Origin: Parabacteroides massiliensis
GTDB taxonomy: Bacteria > Bacteroidota > Bacteroidia > Bacteroidales > Tannerellaceae
Assembly (NCBI RefSeq): GCF_900155425.1
Contig: NZ_LT700190.1
Location: forward strand, 62,001 to 126,000
DNA: 64,000 nucleotides
Direction of reading: 5' to 3'
In this document: in pieces, positions 45,531-54,875 of the stretch
How the letters are laid out: the number at the start of each line of letters is the position of its first letter
How positions within the stretch are numbered: position 1 is the first letter of the stretch
Translations under genes and position numbers: made by a program
The notes under the pieces: generated by a model
What the model saw: the letters and a program-made list of their open reading frames with translations, nothing else
Told to the model about the DNA's origin: nothing
Databases searched by the model: none

Positions 45531-46655
45531 ATGAAACTGAAACTTATCATTTATTCCATTTGTCTCCTTCATATCCTGACCGGCTGCAATGAACCAGTTC
45601 GGATTGATCCGGTCCAAAAAGAGCAGGAAGTCCTTGCTGCCAGCAATCCGTCAGAGTATGAGGAAGACGGCGAGACAATCAAGGATTATTACCGTTCAGA
45701 CAGAACCCCTCTGATCGAATGGGTACAGCAGGACACGGCTACCCTCTCCTATCCCTTCACATCCTCTATCCAAAATGAGTATGTGACCATCGCCACCTCT
45801 GCGGACGGCAATCTACGGGTCTATACCTGGGACACCGGGGATGGCGGCACCATGATTTGTTGGGGGAACATCATCCAATACCGTTCCGGCAAGAAGGTGA
45901 AGGCCGAGCACAAATCCCTTTATGCTGTCCTTCATCCCAATGAATCCGGTGATTCGGAAATGGATTTTGGCAGCCATATTGACACTATAAAAACCCTCTA
46001 TACCGACAATGGCCAGGCCATTTATCTGGTGGATGAATATTTCCGGGAAAGCGGTAACTTGGCATATACGGGAGTGATGGCCCTGAACATTCAGAACGGC
46101 AAACTCAAAGAATACCCGTGCTTCAATAAGGATGGCGATAAGATTGCCTCCATAGGAACCGAGCATACCATATCCGACTGGTACTTCAGCACGAATCTGG
46201 GAGAAGGTTGGGACTGGCTGAACCGCTATGATACCGCCAACCAAGATTTATATATGCCTGTTACCAATGACATGCAGAGTTTCACGGATCAATATCAGGT
46301 CTGGCATTTTGACGGAAAGCAATTCACATTGTGCGGGCAGAGTGGTCCCTTTTGGATTTATCCCGGACTGCGGGAATTTGACGAACTGTGCCTGTTGTTC
46401 GAGACCAAGCACTATCGGGTCCGCATAGACAAGATGAAGGACAGCATGTTCAGATATGCATCTTGGGAAAGAGGCGTTCCAATGTCCGAGAAACCCGAAT
46501 TGATTCTTAAAGGTGGGAAATTGGCTAACGGTAGCTATGTGTTTGAGAATGGAAGGTATAAGTACATCATCCATTGTGATAAAACGAAGAACGTGCTGGA
46601 AGTTCGGGAGAACGGGAAAGTCATCCTGAAAGAAACCCAGCTGAGCAAGTATTAA
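45531..46655 (+). CDS. Lipoprotein, 374 aa, unknown
   Basis: Start at ATG 45531 (MKLKLIIYSICLL), consistent with the promoter; upstream only a TTG. Type II signal peptide with lipobox LTGC. The mature part looks like a beta-rich propeller-type or WD-like fold (repeated W-containing strands) but is not recognised. Likely outer-membrane anchored. Co-transcribed with the M23 gene 42 bp downstream. Confidence 0.85.
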   Translation: MKLKLIIYSICLLHILTGCNEPVRIDPVQKEQEVLAASNPSEYEEDGETIKDYYRSDRTPLIEWVQQDTATLSYPFTSSIQNEYVTIATSADGNLRVYTWDTGDGGTMICWGNIIQYRSGKKVKAEHKSLYAVLHPNESGDSEMDFGSHIDTIKTLYTDNGQAIYLVDEYFRESGNLAYTGVMALNIQNGKLKEYPCFNKDGDKIASIGTEHTISDWYFSTNLGEGWDWLNRYDTANQDLYMPVTNDMQSFTDQYQVWHFDGKQFTLCGQSGPFWIYPGLREFDELCLLFETKHYRVRIDKMKDSMFRYASWERGVPMSEKPELILKGGKLANGSYVFENGRYKYIIHCDKTKNVLEVRENGKVILKETQLSKY

Positions 46656-46697
46656 GATTAGGACTTTCTTGCCTTGTACCAAAACTTTCAATACCCT

Positions 46698-48011
46698 ATG
46701 AGAAAAATATTACTAGCCGAATTATTCTGTATGCTTGCCATCACGGTCCAAGCACAGTTTGTAACGATTATGGGAGAAACCGAAACGGTAGTCAATGATA
46801 CCGTCAGCACAGATTTCAATCCCACTGATCAGTATGATTTTGATGAAGAAGATGATGATGAAGACGATACTGTCAAAAAAAAACGGCGCAAAGGCATCGG
46901 CCGGCTATTCGACCGGATTGGCAAATGGATAGGTCTGAAAAAAGACGAAGCAGTGAAAGATACCGTCCCAATCGATCCTACTCAATTTTCCTACGATAAA
47001 GTCGAGGGGAACGGATCGTTTATCTTTACGGAAGCTGACGAACGAAAGTATCTGGACTCCATCAAATACGAACTGATTAAGCGAAGGTATCAGGTCCTCA
47101 AGCGTAAGTCGATGGTCAGCATGCCAATGGACCAGCTGAAGGCGACCTCCTACTTCGGTTACCGTAAAGATCCGTTCACCAAAGCCATGAAGTTCCACAA
47201 CGGAATAGACTTTGCCGCCCATGACAATTTCGTCTACGCTGTCCTTCCCGGGCTCGTGGTCTATGCGGGTTATCGTGGCGGTTACGGTTATTGTGTCGAG
47301 CTGAAACATGGTGACATCCATACCTTGTACGCCCACTTGAGCTATATCCTCGTCAAGCGTAACCAGCCTGTCCCAGCCGGGGAGCCTATCGGCATATCCG
47401 GCACTACCGGACGTTCCACCGGCGAGCACCTGCACTTCAGTATCATGAACAAAGGCAAATACATTGACCCGGTACCGATGCTGGATTACCTCTCCAGTAT
47501 CCTGGCAGAAGAGCAACCCACGGATGAAGAGTTCTTCCTGCCCAGCTATCAGGAATTGAAGGATGGAGGATCAGATAAAGAAAAACCAGTGGTGAAGGAT
47601 ATGGTGAATACCCCAAAGGAAGCCACCATGTCACAGGATACAGTTCCATCCAAGCGTACTTCCGGCATGATGCTAGTCGCTGAAGACGAAAAGGAGAACA
47701 CAGAGGGGGAAATACACATCCAAGGACAGAACGTACAGTCCGGAAATTCTGGCCGTGGTAATGATGGAGACCCCAGAATCCACTATATCGATAAGAAGAA
47801 AGAGGAAACGGATCTGAACCCAGTTCCGGAGACAGGAGGAATCATCCATTATTCAGGGAAAGCGCAACAAAGTGTAACCATGACAAAACCGTCAAAGACA
47901 GGCGAGTCAGATAAGACGGATGAGATACCCCAAGTACCCAAGCCCAAGAGCGGCATCATCCTCCCAGTCGGGGACAGTGTGGTCAGTGTCAAACCACTTA
48001 CCCGAAATTAA
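46698..48011 (+). CDS. Secreted M23-family metallopeptidase, 437 aa
   Basis: Start at ATG 46698 (MRKILLAELFCML) with a signal peptide to about 20 (VQAQ). An acidic stretch (about 43-57) and a basic patch (60-65) precede the peptidase domain (about 140-262) with FHNGIDFA (H167, D171) and GEHLHFS (H245, H247). A long disordered C-terminal tail (270-437) follows. This second wall hydrolase supports a trans-envelope machine. Confidence 0.9.
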   Translation: MRKILLAELFCMLAITVQAQFVTIMGETETVVNDTVSTDFNPTDQYDFDEEDDDEDDTVKKKRRKGIGRLFDRIGKWIGLKKDEAVKDTVPIDPTQFSYDKVEGNGSFIFTEADERKYLDSIKYELIKRRYQVLKRKSMVSMPMDQLKATSYFGYRKDPFTKAMKFHNGIDFAAHDNFVYAVLPGLVVYAGYRGGYGYCVELKHGDIHTLYAHLSYILVKRNQPVPAGEPIGISGTTGRSTGEHLHFSIMNKGKYIDPVPMLDYLSSILAEEQPTDEEFFLPSYQELKDGGSDKEKPVVKDMVNTPKEATMSQDTVPSKRTSGMMLVAEDEKENTEGEIHIQGQNVQSGNSGRGNDGDPRIHYIDKKKEETDLNPVPETGGIIHYSGKAQQSVTMTKPSKTGESDKTDEIPQVPKPKSGIILPVGDSVVSVKPLTRN

Positions 48012-48134
48012 TAACCCGGAACCGTCCATCTGGGCAGTCCGGGAAGTCTTTGCAAGGCTGGTTTTGGTATGAAATAAATGTGTGGAAAACCTTGACCGGG
48101 TGACACCCCTCCTACTTCATAGTTAAAGATATCC

Positions 48135-49505
48135 TTATTTGCGTTTATTCGAGTTCGGGGTTTGTACTTCTGTGGTACCCGTCTGTCTGAAATTCCCCAG
48201 TTCCGGGAAGCAGATATGGAGTATGCTTGTCTCCACAACATCCGGATGAATGAACAGATCCACTTTAGAGAGATCCAGTTCCGACCGGCTGTTCTTGGTC
48301 CAGACATTCCCCTCACTGTCCATACTTACAATCCATTCGCCCAAGCAGTCACGTTCCTGTTCCGACAACTTGTGTGCCAGCCATTCGACATACTGCATGT
48401 ATATCGGGTCAGATAGCATCTTCAGGTTGAACTGTTCCTTAAACTCCATCACCTCATGAACGGTCTTTTTGCCGGAGTTTTGCGCATGATGCAGTGTTGT
48501 TTCGTCCAACTTGCTTAATCCGAATATATCCTGTACGCCCAGATGGGTAAGCACATTGTATGTTCGGGTAGAGAAACCCATTTCGGATATAGGAGTCGAG
48601 TACAACCGGCAGATATCCTTAATCCATTCCCACTTTTTCTTGTCTGGCTTTACATTGAACAGATTCCCCGCTAAAGTCAGTTTGGCTTCTGCCCGCAGTC
48701 TGACCAATTCGTGCTCCATCCGTATGTTACGAGCCCGTTCTTCCAGAATAGAGCTATGGACAACCATTATTTGTGAGATCTGATAGCAGAGTGCATTCAC
48801 CTGCTCGACCAGAATCTGCCTGATGCGTTCCGGAGAAAGGTTCCAGTTTGCCGCCAACTCTGCATTCTCCTTGCCTTCGATATAATCCAACAGAATCCGG
48901 TTGTTACGTTCGTCTTTGGCATGAGCATTTGCCAATTCACCGATTTGACGAAGAGCCGGCAATAACAGTGACATCCTGTTATACTCACATCTGAGTCCTA
49001 CAACCTTTTCATGAAAAACCGCCAAATCCTCTTTATACCGCTTTTTCGTCTCAGAAAACCGGAATAGGGAATTGATATCACTCAAGCGCACCAGTTTGAT
49101 TTTTCCAGCCGCCTTGAACGATATGGCATGTTGTGTAAACAGATAATCGAGACATCTCGGTTGAAGATTGAGCAGGTATTCGACCAGTGGTAACGGGCAG
49201 TATCCTCCTGAGCTGAACAGACAGTACAACTGTTTGGATAGGTCCATGGGACAGTCCGTCATGTCCGAACCGTCCATGGACATCAACACTCCGGGTATAT
49301 CCGGAGCTCCCGTATATCTGACCCGCCCTCCGGCATTCATCCAGTACTGGAAATAGAAGGCCACCGCTTCGGCTTCTTCCGAGTTGTCGAACTCAAAGTT
49401 CAGCCTTTTGCAGAAATAATCAGCCGGTCTGTATAGAACGGTATATTTGGCTACAGCTTCAGACCTGTCCGAGCGTACCACCATAAAATCCAACAGTTCA
49501 GCCAT
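48135..49505 (-). CDS. Regulator with sigma-4-like HTH and RNA polymerase alpha-CTD-like domain
   Basis: 456 aa. Residues about 202-240 (LLDYIEGKENAELAANWNLS then PERIRQILVEQ) read like sigma region 4; residues about 303-362 (ISEMGFSTRTYNVLTHLGV then NSGKKTVHEV) match the helix-hairpin-helix alpha-CTD of RNA polymerase (family: LSVRtyNcLk, N.GkKsl.EI). The N-terminal 190 residues are unknown. Combining the two suggests a factor that brings RNA polymerase to element promoters. Last gene of the 50.5-48.1 kb set. Confidence 0.7.
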   Translation of the reverse strand: MAELLDFMVVRSDRSEAVAKYTVLYRPADYFCKRLNFEFDNSEEAEAVAFYFQYWMNAGGRVRYTGAPDIPGVLMSMDGSDMTDCPMDLSKQLYCLFSSGGYCPLPLVEYLLNLQPRCLDYLFTQHAISFKAAGKIKLVRLSDINSLFRFSETKKRYKEDLAVFHEKVVGLRCEYNRMSLLLPALRQIGELANAHAKDERNNRILLDYIEGKENAELAANWNLSPERIRQILVEQVNALCYQISQIMVVHSSILEERARNIRMEHELVRLRAEAKLTLAGNLFNVKPDKKKWEWIKDICRLYSTPISEMGFSTRTYNVLTHLGVQDIFGLSKLDETTLHHAQNSGKKTVHEVMEFKEQFNLKMLSDPIYMQYVEWLAHKLSEQERDCLGEWIVSMDSEGNVWTKNSRSELDLSKVDLFIHPDVVETSILHICFPELGNFRQTGTTEVQTPNSNKRK

Positions 49506-49507
49506 AG

Positions 49508-49837
49508 CTATTCATTTGCGATAATGGAATGATAAGTATCCGCATCAATTATCTGGGACAATAGGCAATAGCGTGCCAGAGATTTCGGATTTCCGTCTTT
49601 CAGTTTGGATTCGTTCTCGTCCAGCAGGACATATTGGCCCAGCTCGCATCCGATATGATATCCGGTTTCACGCAAAGCCTGTCTCAACTTACGCAGGATA
49701 AGGATCATATCGTCACTGTCATCATCGTCAGCCTTGTCTGCATCCTGGGTGACAGGGTAGAAAAAACTTATCGGGTAGCCTTCGTATGGATTTCTGATTC
49801 TGTGTTTAGGCACATCTGTTTTTACTTTATTTGCCAT
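49508..49837 (-). CDS. Small hypothetical protein, 109 aa
   Basis: Acidic, soluble. Its stop is 2 bp from the start of the sigma/alpha-CTD-like gene, so it belongs to the same operon and may be a partner of that regulator. Family unknown. Confidence 0.75.
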   Translation of the reverse strand: MANKVKTDVPKHRIRNPYEGYPISFFYPVTQDADKADDDDSDDMILILRKLRQALRETGYHIGCELGQYVLLDENESKLKDGNPKSLARYCLLSQIIDADTYHSIIANE

Positions 49838-49839
49838 AG

Positions 49840-50529
49840 TTATATCTTATAAGGTTTTGTACTAAACTTTACTATATGCAATTTCAGATCCGGGTACATT
49901 CCATTGAGCCTTTTCAAAAGTAATTTCGAGCGAGGTTTGGAAAGTCGTGCCGCCTTATTCCTCCGGTTAGTCCAATGGACAGTTCCACCATTGACATCCC
50001 GCAAATAGCTCCCCTCCTCCGTCTCAATCAGAAACCGGCGTACATCCGTCAGCGAGAACGATGCGGGATCATTGATTTTACGAAGGAAACAGTAATAGCT
50101 GTCACCATGACGGATAGCATCAGCTTCCAGATTCATCAGTTGGGCAGAATTGTTAATAGGAATAAGCGTGAAACCGCATGGGGGGACACACTCGGGAGAG
50201 TTACGGTAAATGAGACAGAACACCAGTTCTGCATTTCGTGTGGGCAAGTCATTCAGTTGATAACGGCTGTCAAGAGCTAATTGTAGACACTCAGCGGTTT
50301 TAAGCAACCAAGGATCATCCTGTTGCTTAAGGAAACGGATTTTCAAGGCTATCTCATCCACAGAAAACTGGGCCAACCCAAATATTCCTGTTGGAGCTAG
50401 CAAATGACCTGCATCATCCTTCATAAAACGCTGCATGCCACCGTCACCAATAGAGACAGCCAATAATACGGACTCTCCCATGTCCACAAACAGTGGAACA
50501 AGGGGTTCCTTTTCGATTAATTTTTTCAT
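49840..50529 (-). CDS. Hypothetical protein, 229 aa
   Basis: Soluble alpha/beta protein with a basic C-terminal region (RRNKAARLSKPRSKLLLKRL) that could bind nucleic acid. It is first in the 50.5-48.1 kb operon, behind a consensus promoter. Family unknown. Confidence 0.78.
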   Translation of the reverse strand: MKKLIEKEPLVPLFVDMGESVLLAVSIGDGGMQRFMKDDAGHLLAPTGIFGLAQFSVDEIALKIRFLKQQDDPWLLKTAECLQLALDSRYQLNDLPTRNAELVFCLIYRNSPECVPPCGFTLIPINNSAQLMNLEADAIRHGDSYYCFLRKINDPASFSLTDVRRFLIETEEGSYLRDVNGGTVHWTNRRNKAARLSKPRSKLLLKRLNGMYPDLKLHIVKFSTKPYKI

Positions 50530-50568
50530 ATACTGTCGTTTTTACGTGTGTCGTCACGTTCTTTTTCG

Positions 50569-50600
50569 CAAATGTAACCAATTATCCATTAGATTTCAAA
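50569..50600 (-). promoter_or_regulatory. Consensus promoter of the regulator operon
   Basis: TTTG (50597-50600), 20 bp, TACATTTG (50569-50576) on the minus strand. About 40 bp before ATG 50529; the -33 element lies inside the end of the upstream gene. Confidence 0.72.
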
Positions 50601-50929
50601 GATTCCCCCATTTTATTAGTATTTTCAAAGTTGAACCAAATCTGTGAGAGCCCCGTTAATGGATCCATCAGGGCCAAAAGCTTCTTCATCTGCAGGAATT
50701 CGTCCTTGGTAATTACAAGCGACATCCTATAGTAATAGATGTCCGTCTCCTGGAAACGGAACTTGCGCGACTTTACCGAGAAAGAGACAAACGCATTGCT
50801 CCGGGACAGCATCACTTTGTGAATGATGGCGTATCTCTCGAAGACATACAGCCTGATTCGTTGCGGTTCGTCAAATCTTGTCCGGCTACGCAGTTCCGCA
50901 TCAGGGGAGCGTTTGGATCTACCTGCCAT
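50582..50929 (-). CDS. Small basic protein, 115 aa
   Basis: Start at ATG 50929 (MAGRSKRSPDAEL); it overlaps the ArdC-like gene's end by 11 bp. A basic N-terminus is followed by a beta-rich and a helical part (LVITKDEFLQMKKLLALMD). A relaxosome-type DNA-binding protein is conceivable, but I see no diagnostic motif. Confidence 0.72.
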   Translation of the reverse strand: MAGRSKRSPDAELRSRTRFDEPQRIRLYVFERYAIIHKVMLSRSNAFVSFSVKSRKFRFQETDIYYYRMSLVITKDEFLQMKKLLALMDPLTGLSQIWFNFENTNKMGESLKSNG

Positions 50930-52424
50930 ACTTCTTTGTTGTTTTCCTGGCAACTGCCGTGTTGGACTTTTTGTAGCCGCCGGATTTTGACTTACCCTTC
51001 TTCTCCGGTTCCGTCCGGCGCTTGTCGTTTATCTTGCTGAAATTCTCGGCCTGTCCAAGTTCCTTTTTCAGATCGATCTTTATCCCTTCAGCCATGACAA
51101 CCTTGGCGGCTTGCCAGGCATCCTTCACGATGTCACTCAGTATCGTTTTTGATATGCCTGACTGCATGCGTTCCGCTTCGGTCATGGACACATACTTCTC
51201 ACCCATCACCTTCAAAGGCTTTACCCCGTCACGGACCATTTCAAGGAAATTATGCGCCAGGGCATTATCAGGTATATGGTGGTACTTGTACACAGCTTTG
51301 AGAGACTTCCCTTTTTCCACTTCAGCGACATCCTTGATCAACTCTTGCAAGTTTCCTCTCCAACCCATTGACTGCAACATCAAACCGAAAGCCCTGAACT
51401 CCGGATTCTCGACCATACCGGTCTCAACCTTTATTCCCAGGTATTCGCCCCAATTCTGGAGATATGCCTTGTTCTCCGGAGCGAACGTGGCATCTATGCC
51501 GATTTGTGTCAGTACCATAGCCGAACCCAGTTCCGCTACCATTTCCTCACGTGCCCGTTCAGGCAGGTTACCGTAGTCATAGGTACGCATCTGCTCGCCT
51601 TGCTTTTTGAGCAATGCCTCGCGTTTTGCATCCGGGCAATTTTCGGAAGCCAACAGTTCCTGTTCTTCGGGAGTCAGCGGATGTTTAGGCAGCAGCGTGG
51701 TGGAATGAATCATCTCATGTACCAGTGTACGATAGAAAGACACATCCGATCGGAAATCCGCTTTGTCGGGCACCTTGATGATATTTGCCTTGGAGTTCCA
51801 GTAAGCCTTACCGATAGAGTCCGTCTTGATCGGACAAATCCACGTATTGTTTCGGATAGTCTCGTCCAGTCCGGCTATGGCTGTTTTCTGAACGTTGTCC
51901 CGTTCGCCGGTCAATTTGGAGAATCTGTCCAGCATCTTCTTGTAGAGTTTCGGGTTCTCGGCCTGGATAGTTGTCTGGTCCAGATTGAACACGGTATACC
52001 CCACCGTTTTGGCCACTTTATGATAATAAGCTTTTGTCTCGTCATCCATCTTTAGGTAATCATCTTCGGAAGCATATTTCATACCCTTCTTTTTGCCCTC
52101 GTCATCCGGCAGGTAATACGGGCAAAATTTGAGGATTGGTTCACCCTTCTCTCCCCTTTTCACTCTGAATCCTTCGTTTTGTGCACATGCGAAAGTCACA
52201 TGGATGGGTGTAGAATACCCATTCGCCATATCCGAAAGGGCAAGGAAGAAGTTGTTCATACCTGAGTAGCGTGCACCGTCAAATCCCTGAGGATTAAAGT
52301 TCACGATACTTCTAAGCCAAGGTTCAGACCATTTTTCCTTTGCGGCAGACAAGGTCTTGGCCAGCAAATCTAGATACGCCTGTTCGATTTTCGCATCTGT
52401 TTTCTCTGTGTCATTGAATGCCAT
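50919..52424 (-). CDS. ArdC-like anti-restriction protein with zincin domain
   Basis: 501 aa. The N-terminal domain (about 15-150) has ArdC features: EPWLRSIVNFNPQGFDGARY, an RGEKGEPI loop and VFNLDQT. The zinc metallopeptidase part has HEMIH (236-240) with a downstream glutamate in VAELGSAM (E298). ArdC proteins bind single-stranded DNA entering recipients and protect it from restriction. Lies between a helicase and a small basic protein, within a transfer-related operon. Confidence 0.85.
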   Translation of the reverse strand: MAFNDTEKTDAKIEQAYLDLLAKTLSAAKEKWSEPWLRSIVNFNPQGFDGARYSGMNNFFLALSDMANGYSTPIHVTFACAQNEGFRVKRGEKGEPILKFCPYYLPDDEGKKKGMKYASEDDYLKMDDETKAYYHKVAKTVGYTVFNLDQTTIQAENPKLYKKMLDRFSKLTGERDNVQKTAIAGLDETIRNNTWICPIKTDSIGKAYWNSKANIIKVPDKADFRSDVSFYRTLVHEMIHSTTLLPKHPLTPEEQELLASENCPDAKREALLKKQGEQMRTYDYGNLPERAREEMVAELGSAMVLTQIGIDATFAPENKAYLQNWGEYLGIKVETGMVENPEFRAFGLMLQSMGWRGNLQELIKDVAEVEKGKSLKAVYKYHHIPDNALAHNFLEMVRDGVKPLKVMGEKYVSMTEAERMQSGISKTILSDIVKDAWQAAKVVMAEGIKIDLKKELGQAENFSKINDKRRTEPEKKGKSKSGGYKKSNTAVARKTTKKYGR

Positions 52425-52450
52425 AATATTTGGTTTTAGTTAATGAATCC

Positions 52451-54730
52451 TTATTTATGGATACGCCGGGAAACCGTTTTCGTATTGTTCATGAACGCAG
52501 TTGCCGCACTCCGTTTTAGTGCCTCTATCTCCTCGCGTGACTTCACCCCGCCGAACTTACGCTCACCCCCGTTCACCTTGTATGACTCCCCTTCAGTTTT
52601 GGAAGCGACTACCTTGCGGAGCTTATTCTGGTCCTTCTCTTCCTGGGTCTTGACCACACGGGGCTGCCTTTTCACGACCTTACGGTTAGCCCGTTCCAAC
52701 TCCTTCATCTGAGCCATCACCTCTTCGGGTGTATCCAGCTTGTAGGCTTGGGCTATCTTGTAGTTTACGGGAACCTTATATCCGACAAAGGCCACGCCCG
52801 CGTCAGACAGTTTCCGGTAAACGGCCAAATCCAGCTTGTTGGCCGACAACTGGAAAGCCAATCTTTTATAGTAAGCCTGATCCACGATGGACATGCTGCT
52901 GATGTCCTGATGGTGCAGCTTGAAGTTCTTTATGAAACGGTCCAATTCAATCTGTTCCTTCTTCTCTGGCGGCACATACTGATCAAACTTCAGCCGGTCT
53001 ATCAGCCTGCGTTCTTCCGGAGACAGCGCATCCATCGCATATTTCTTTGTCTGGAGATAAAACCAGTTTTCGTCATTGCGGGACTGAGTGTTATATACGC
53101 GAATCCGTATCCGTCCGTTCTCCGTGTAGTTAGCCGCAATGCGCTCCAGTTTCTCGGCGAAACTCTCCTGCCTTTGTCTGGGTGCCACCTTCTCCTTCTG
53201 GTCACGCAACACCTTCAAGTAGTCATCCACCCGGAAAGACACCGGTTCAGGATCCACATACTCCTTCGTTCCCATGGAAAGCGAATCGATCTTCCGTGTC
53301 TGGCAGTCGTGCACATCCTGTGCCAGGTCAGACATATTTCGGGAATACATGTTATCCACCATATCGAACACCACGGTACAGTCATTGGAACCGGCAGACA
53401 TGATACGTCCCAGCTGCTGGTAGAACACTGTCTTGCTGTCCGTCGGACGAAGGAAGAAAGCCGCCTGTACACCCGGAACGTGGACACCCTCGTTCAGCAT
53501 GTCAATGCAGAAAATAATCTGTGCCCGCGAGCGTGTCTTCTTGCTCTTGAACTTCTCCAGCCCCTCCATGGTCTTCCTGTTGCCGGAGTGGTAGTAATCG
53601 TATCCTTTATAGCTGATTCCCGCCTTTTCCATAAGGTTGGCAATCAGCCGCTTGTTCTTTTTGAGCTGTGTGATGTCCGAACTGAACACCACCATTTTGC
53701 AATTTGTGGAAGGCAGCTTCTCGCGGATAATCTCATGGAGCGGCATATCCTTCTCCCATGAGTCAATCATCTGGTTGATCTTTGCTTCTTTGACATAATC
53801 CCCCTTCACCTCGCTGCTCTCAAGCAAATCCTTCCGCATCGCCTCGTAAGAAGAAGGCATACACACATAATCCGGAGTCCGCAGGATATGGCGTACAAGT
53901 GCATCAGAGATATCCATCCGTCCGGCCACCTTGTCAAACATCTCCATAGCCATGTCCCGTTTCCCTTTTACGGCATGAGAGTGCTCGCTGGTTGCCGTTG
54001 TGCCCAACACTTTCGCCGTCGGGTTGCCCGCAAGCAGTTCCTCTATGGCTGCTCCCCAGCGGGTAGCCCCGCCGTGATGGAACTCGTCTATGTAAATCCG
54101 GTCATATTTCAAGGAATCCAGCCTGTTCTCTGCCTGCATCAGTCCCAACATCTGGAATGTCATATAATCCACCTTTACCCCTTCGGGAATATGTCTGGCA
54201 ATCTCTGCATGGATATTAGTACGCGGAGCAATTACCAGTTGTTGCTGTCCCGCATTATCCCGCACAGATGCCGCAATCAGCAAGGATTTACCGCTACCTG
54301 TAGCCTGGACCGCCGCAACTTTGTTGACCGTCTCGAAGGAAGAGCATATTTCCCTGTACATTTTCTCGTTGTGCGCATAGAGATCCAGGAATCCTGGTTT
54401 GTTCATTCTACGAAGGTAAGAAGCGTCAGACAGGGCCATATTATAATCTTCGAAAACCTTACAGCCATCCTCAAAGCCGGAGAGGTTGACCAACCGGTAC
54501 TGATGACATCCGTTTTGAGCACCCATGCGCTCAAATTCCATAAACATCTGCTGAACGGCCGCCCGATCAAGCGGTCGGGATTCATTGGCACAACGAACCA
54601 TAACAGCCGGCGATTGACTGTCCGGAGAGAAGCGCAGATAAAGCATATCCTTATCCGTTGTTACCGTGTATCCCAGCTTACGGTAACTGTACATCAACAA
54701 TTCTTTAAGTTCCTCCAAATTTTGGTTCAT
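52451..54730 (-). CDS. DEAD/DEAH-box helicase with N-terminal Mrr-like domain
   Basis: 759 aa. Walker A ATGSGKS (143-149), DEFH box (215-218), TAT motif (245-247), then CIDMLNEGVHVPG and QLGRIMSAG motifs V and VI, and a helicase-associated C-terminal region (ENWFYLQTKKYAMD). The first about 100 residues look like a degenerate restriction-endonuclease-type domain. Family members remodel DNA in restriction-related or element-encoded processes. The gene is 27 bp upstream of the ArdC-like gene. Confidence 0.85.
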   Translation of the reverse strand: MNQNLEELKELLMYSYRKLGYTVTTDKDMLYLRFSPDSQSPAVMVRCANESRPLDRAAVQQMFMEFERMGAQNGCHQYRLVNLSGFEDGCKVFEDYNMALSDASYLRRMNKPGFLDLYAHNEKMYREICSSFETVNKVAAVQATGSGKSLLIAASVRDNAGQQQLVIAPRTNIHAEIARHIPEGVKVDYMTFQMLGLMQAENRLDSLKYDRIYIDEFHHGGATRWGAAIEELLAGNPTAKVLGTTATSEHSHAVKGKRDMAMEMFDKVAGRMDISDALVRHILRTPDYVCMPSSYEAMRKDLLESSEVKGDYVKEAKINQMIDSWEKDMPLHEIIREKLPSTNCKMVVFSSDITQLKKNKRLIANLMEKAGISYKGYDYYHSGNRKTMEGLEKFKSKKTRSRAQIIFCIDMLNEGVHVPGVQAAFFLRPTDSKTVFYQQLGRIMSAGSNDCTVVFDMVDNMYSRNMSDLAQDVHDCQTRKIDSLSMGTKEYVDPEPVSFRVDDYLKVLRDQKEKVAPRQRQESFAEKLERIAANYTENGRIRIRVYNTQSRNDENWFYLQTKKYAMDALSPEERRLIDRLKFDQYVPPEKKEQIELDRFIKNFKLHHQDISSMSIVDQAYYKRLAFQLSANKLDLAVYRKLSDAGVAFVGYKVPVNYKIAQAYKLDTPEEVMAQMKELERANRKVVKRQPRVVKTQEEKDQNKLRKVVASKTEGESYKVNGGERKFGGVKSREEIEALKRSAATAFMNNTKTVSRRIHK

Positions 54731-54775
54731 AGTTGCTCAGTTTTGGTTTGCGATTGTCCGCATTAATATTAATTT

Positions 54776-54799
54776 CAAAGATAGAAATTGCAATGCAAA
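54776..54799 (-). promoter_or_regulatory. Promoter upstream of the helicase gene
   Basis: TATCTTTG (54776-54783) on the minus strand with TTTG at 54796-54799; spacing is shorter than consensus, so only the -7 element is firm. The 54731-54875 gap holds no gene. Confidence 0.5.
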
Positions 54800-54875
54800 C
54801 AATTACTAATTTAAGGTTAATAATAACTAATCAAAAAGACCAAATATCAGATTTACAGGATATATCGCAGACGAA

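Noticed and set aside
50582-50929. Relaxosome protein of the MobA/MobC type
   Set aside because: Basic N-terminus and position are suggestive, but no ribbon-helix-helix or relaxase motif can be seen.
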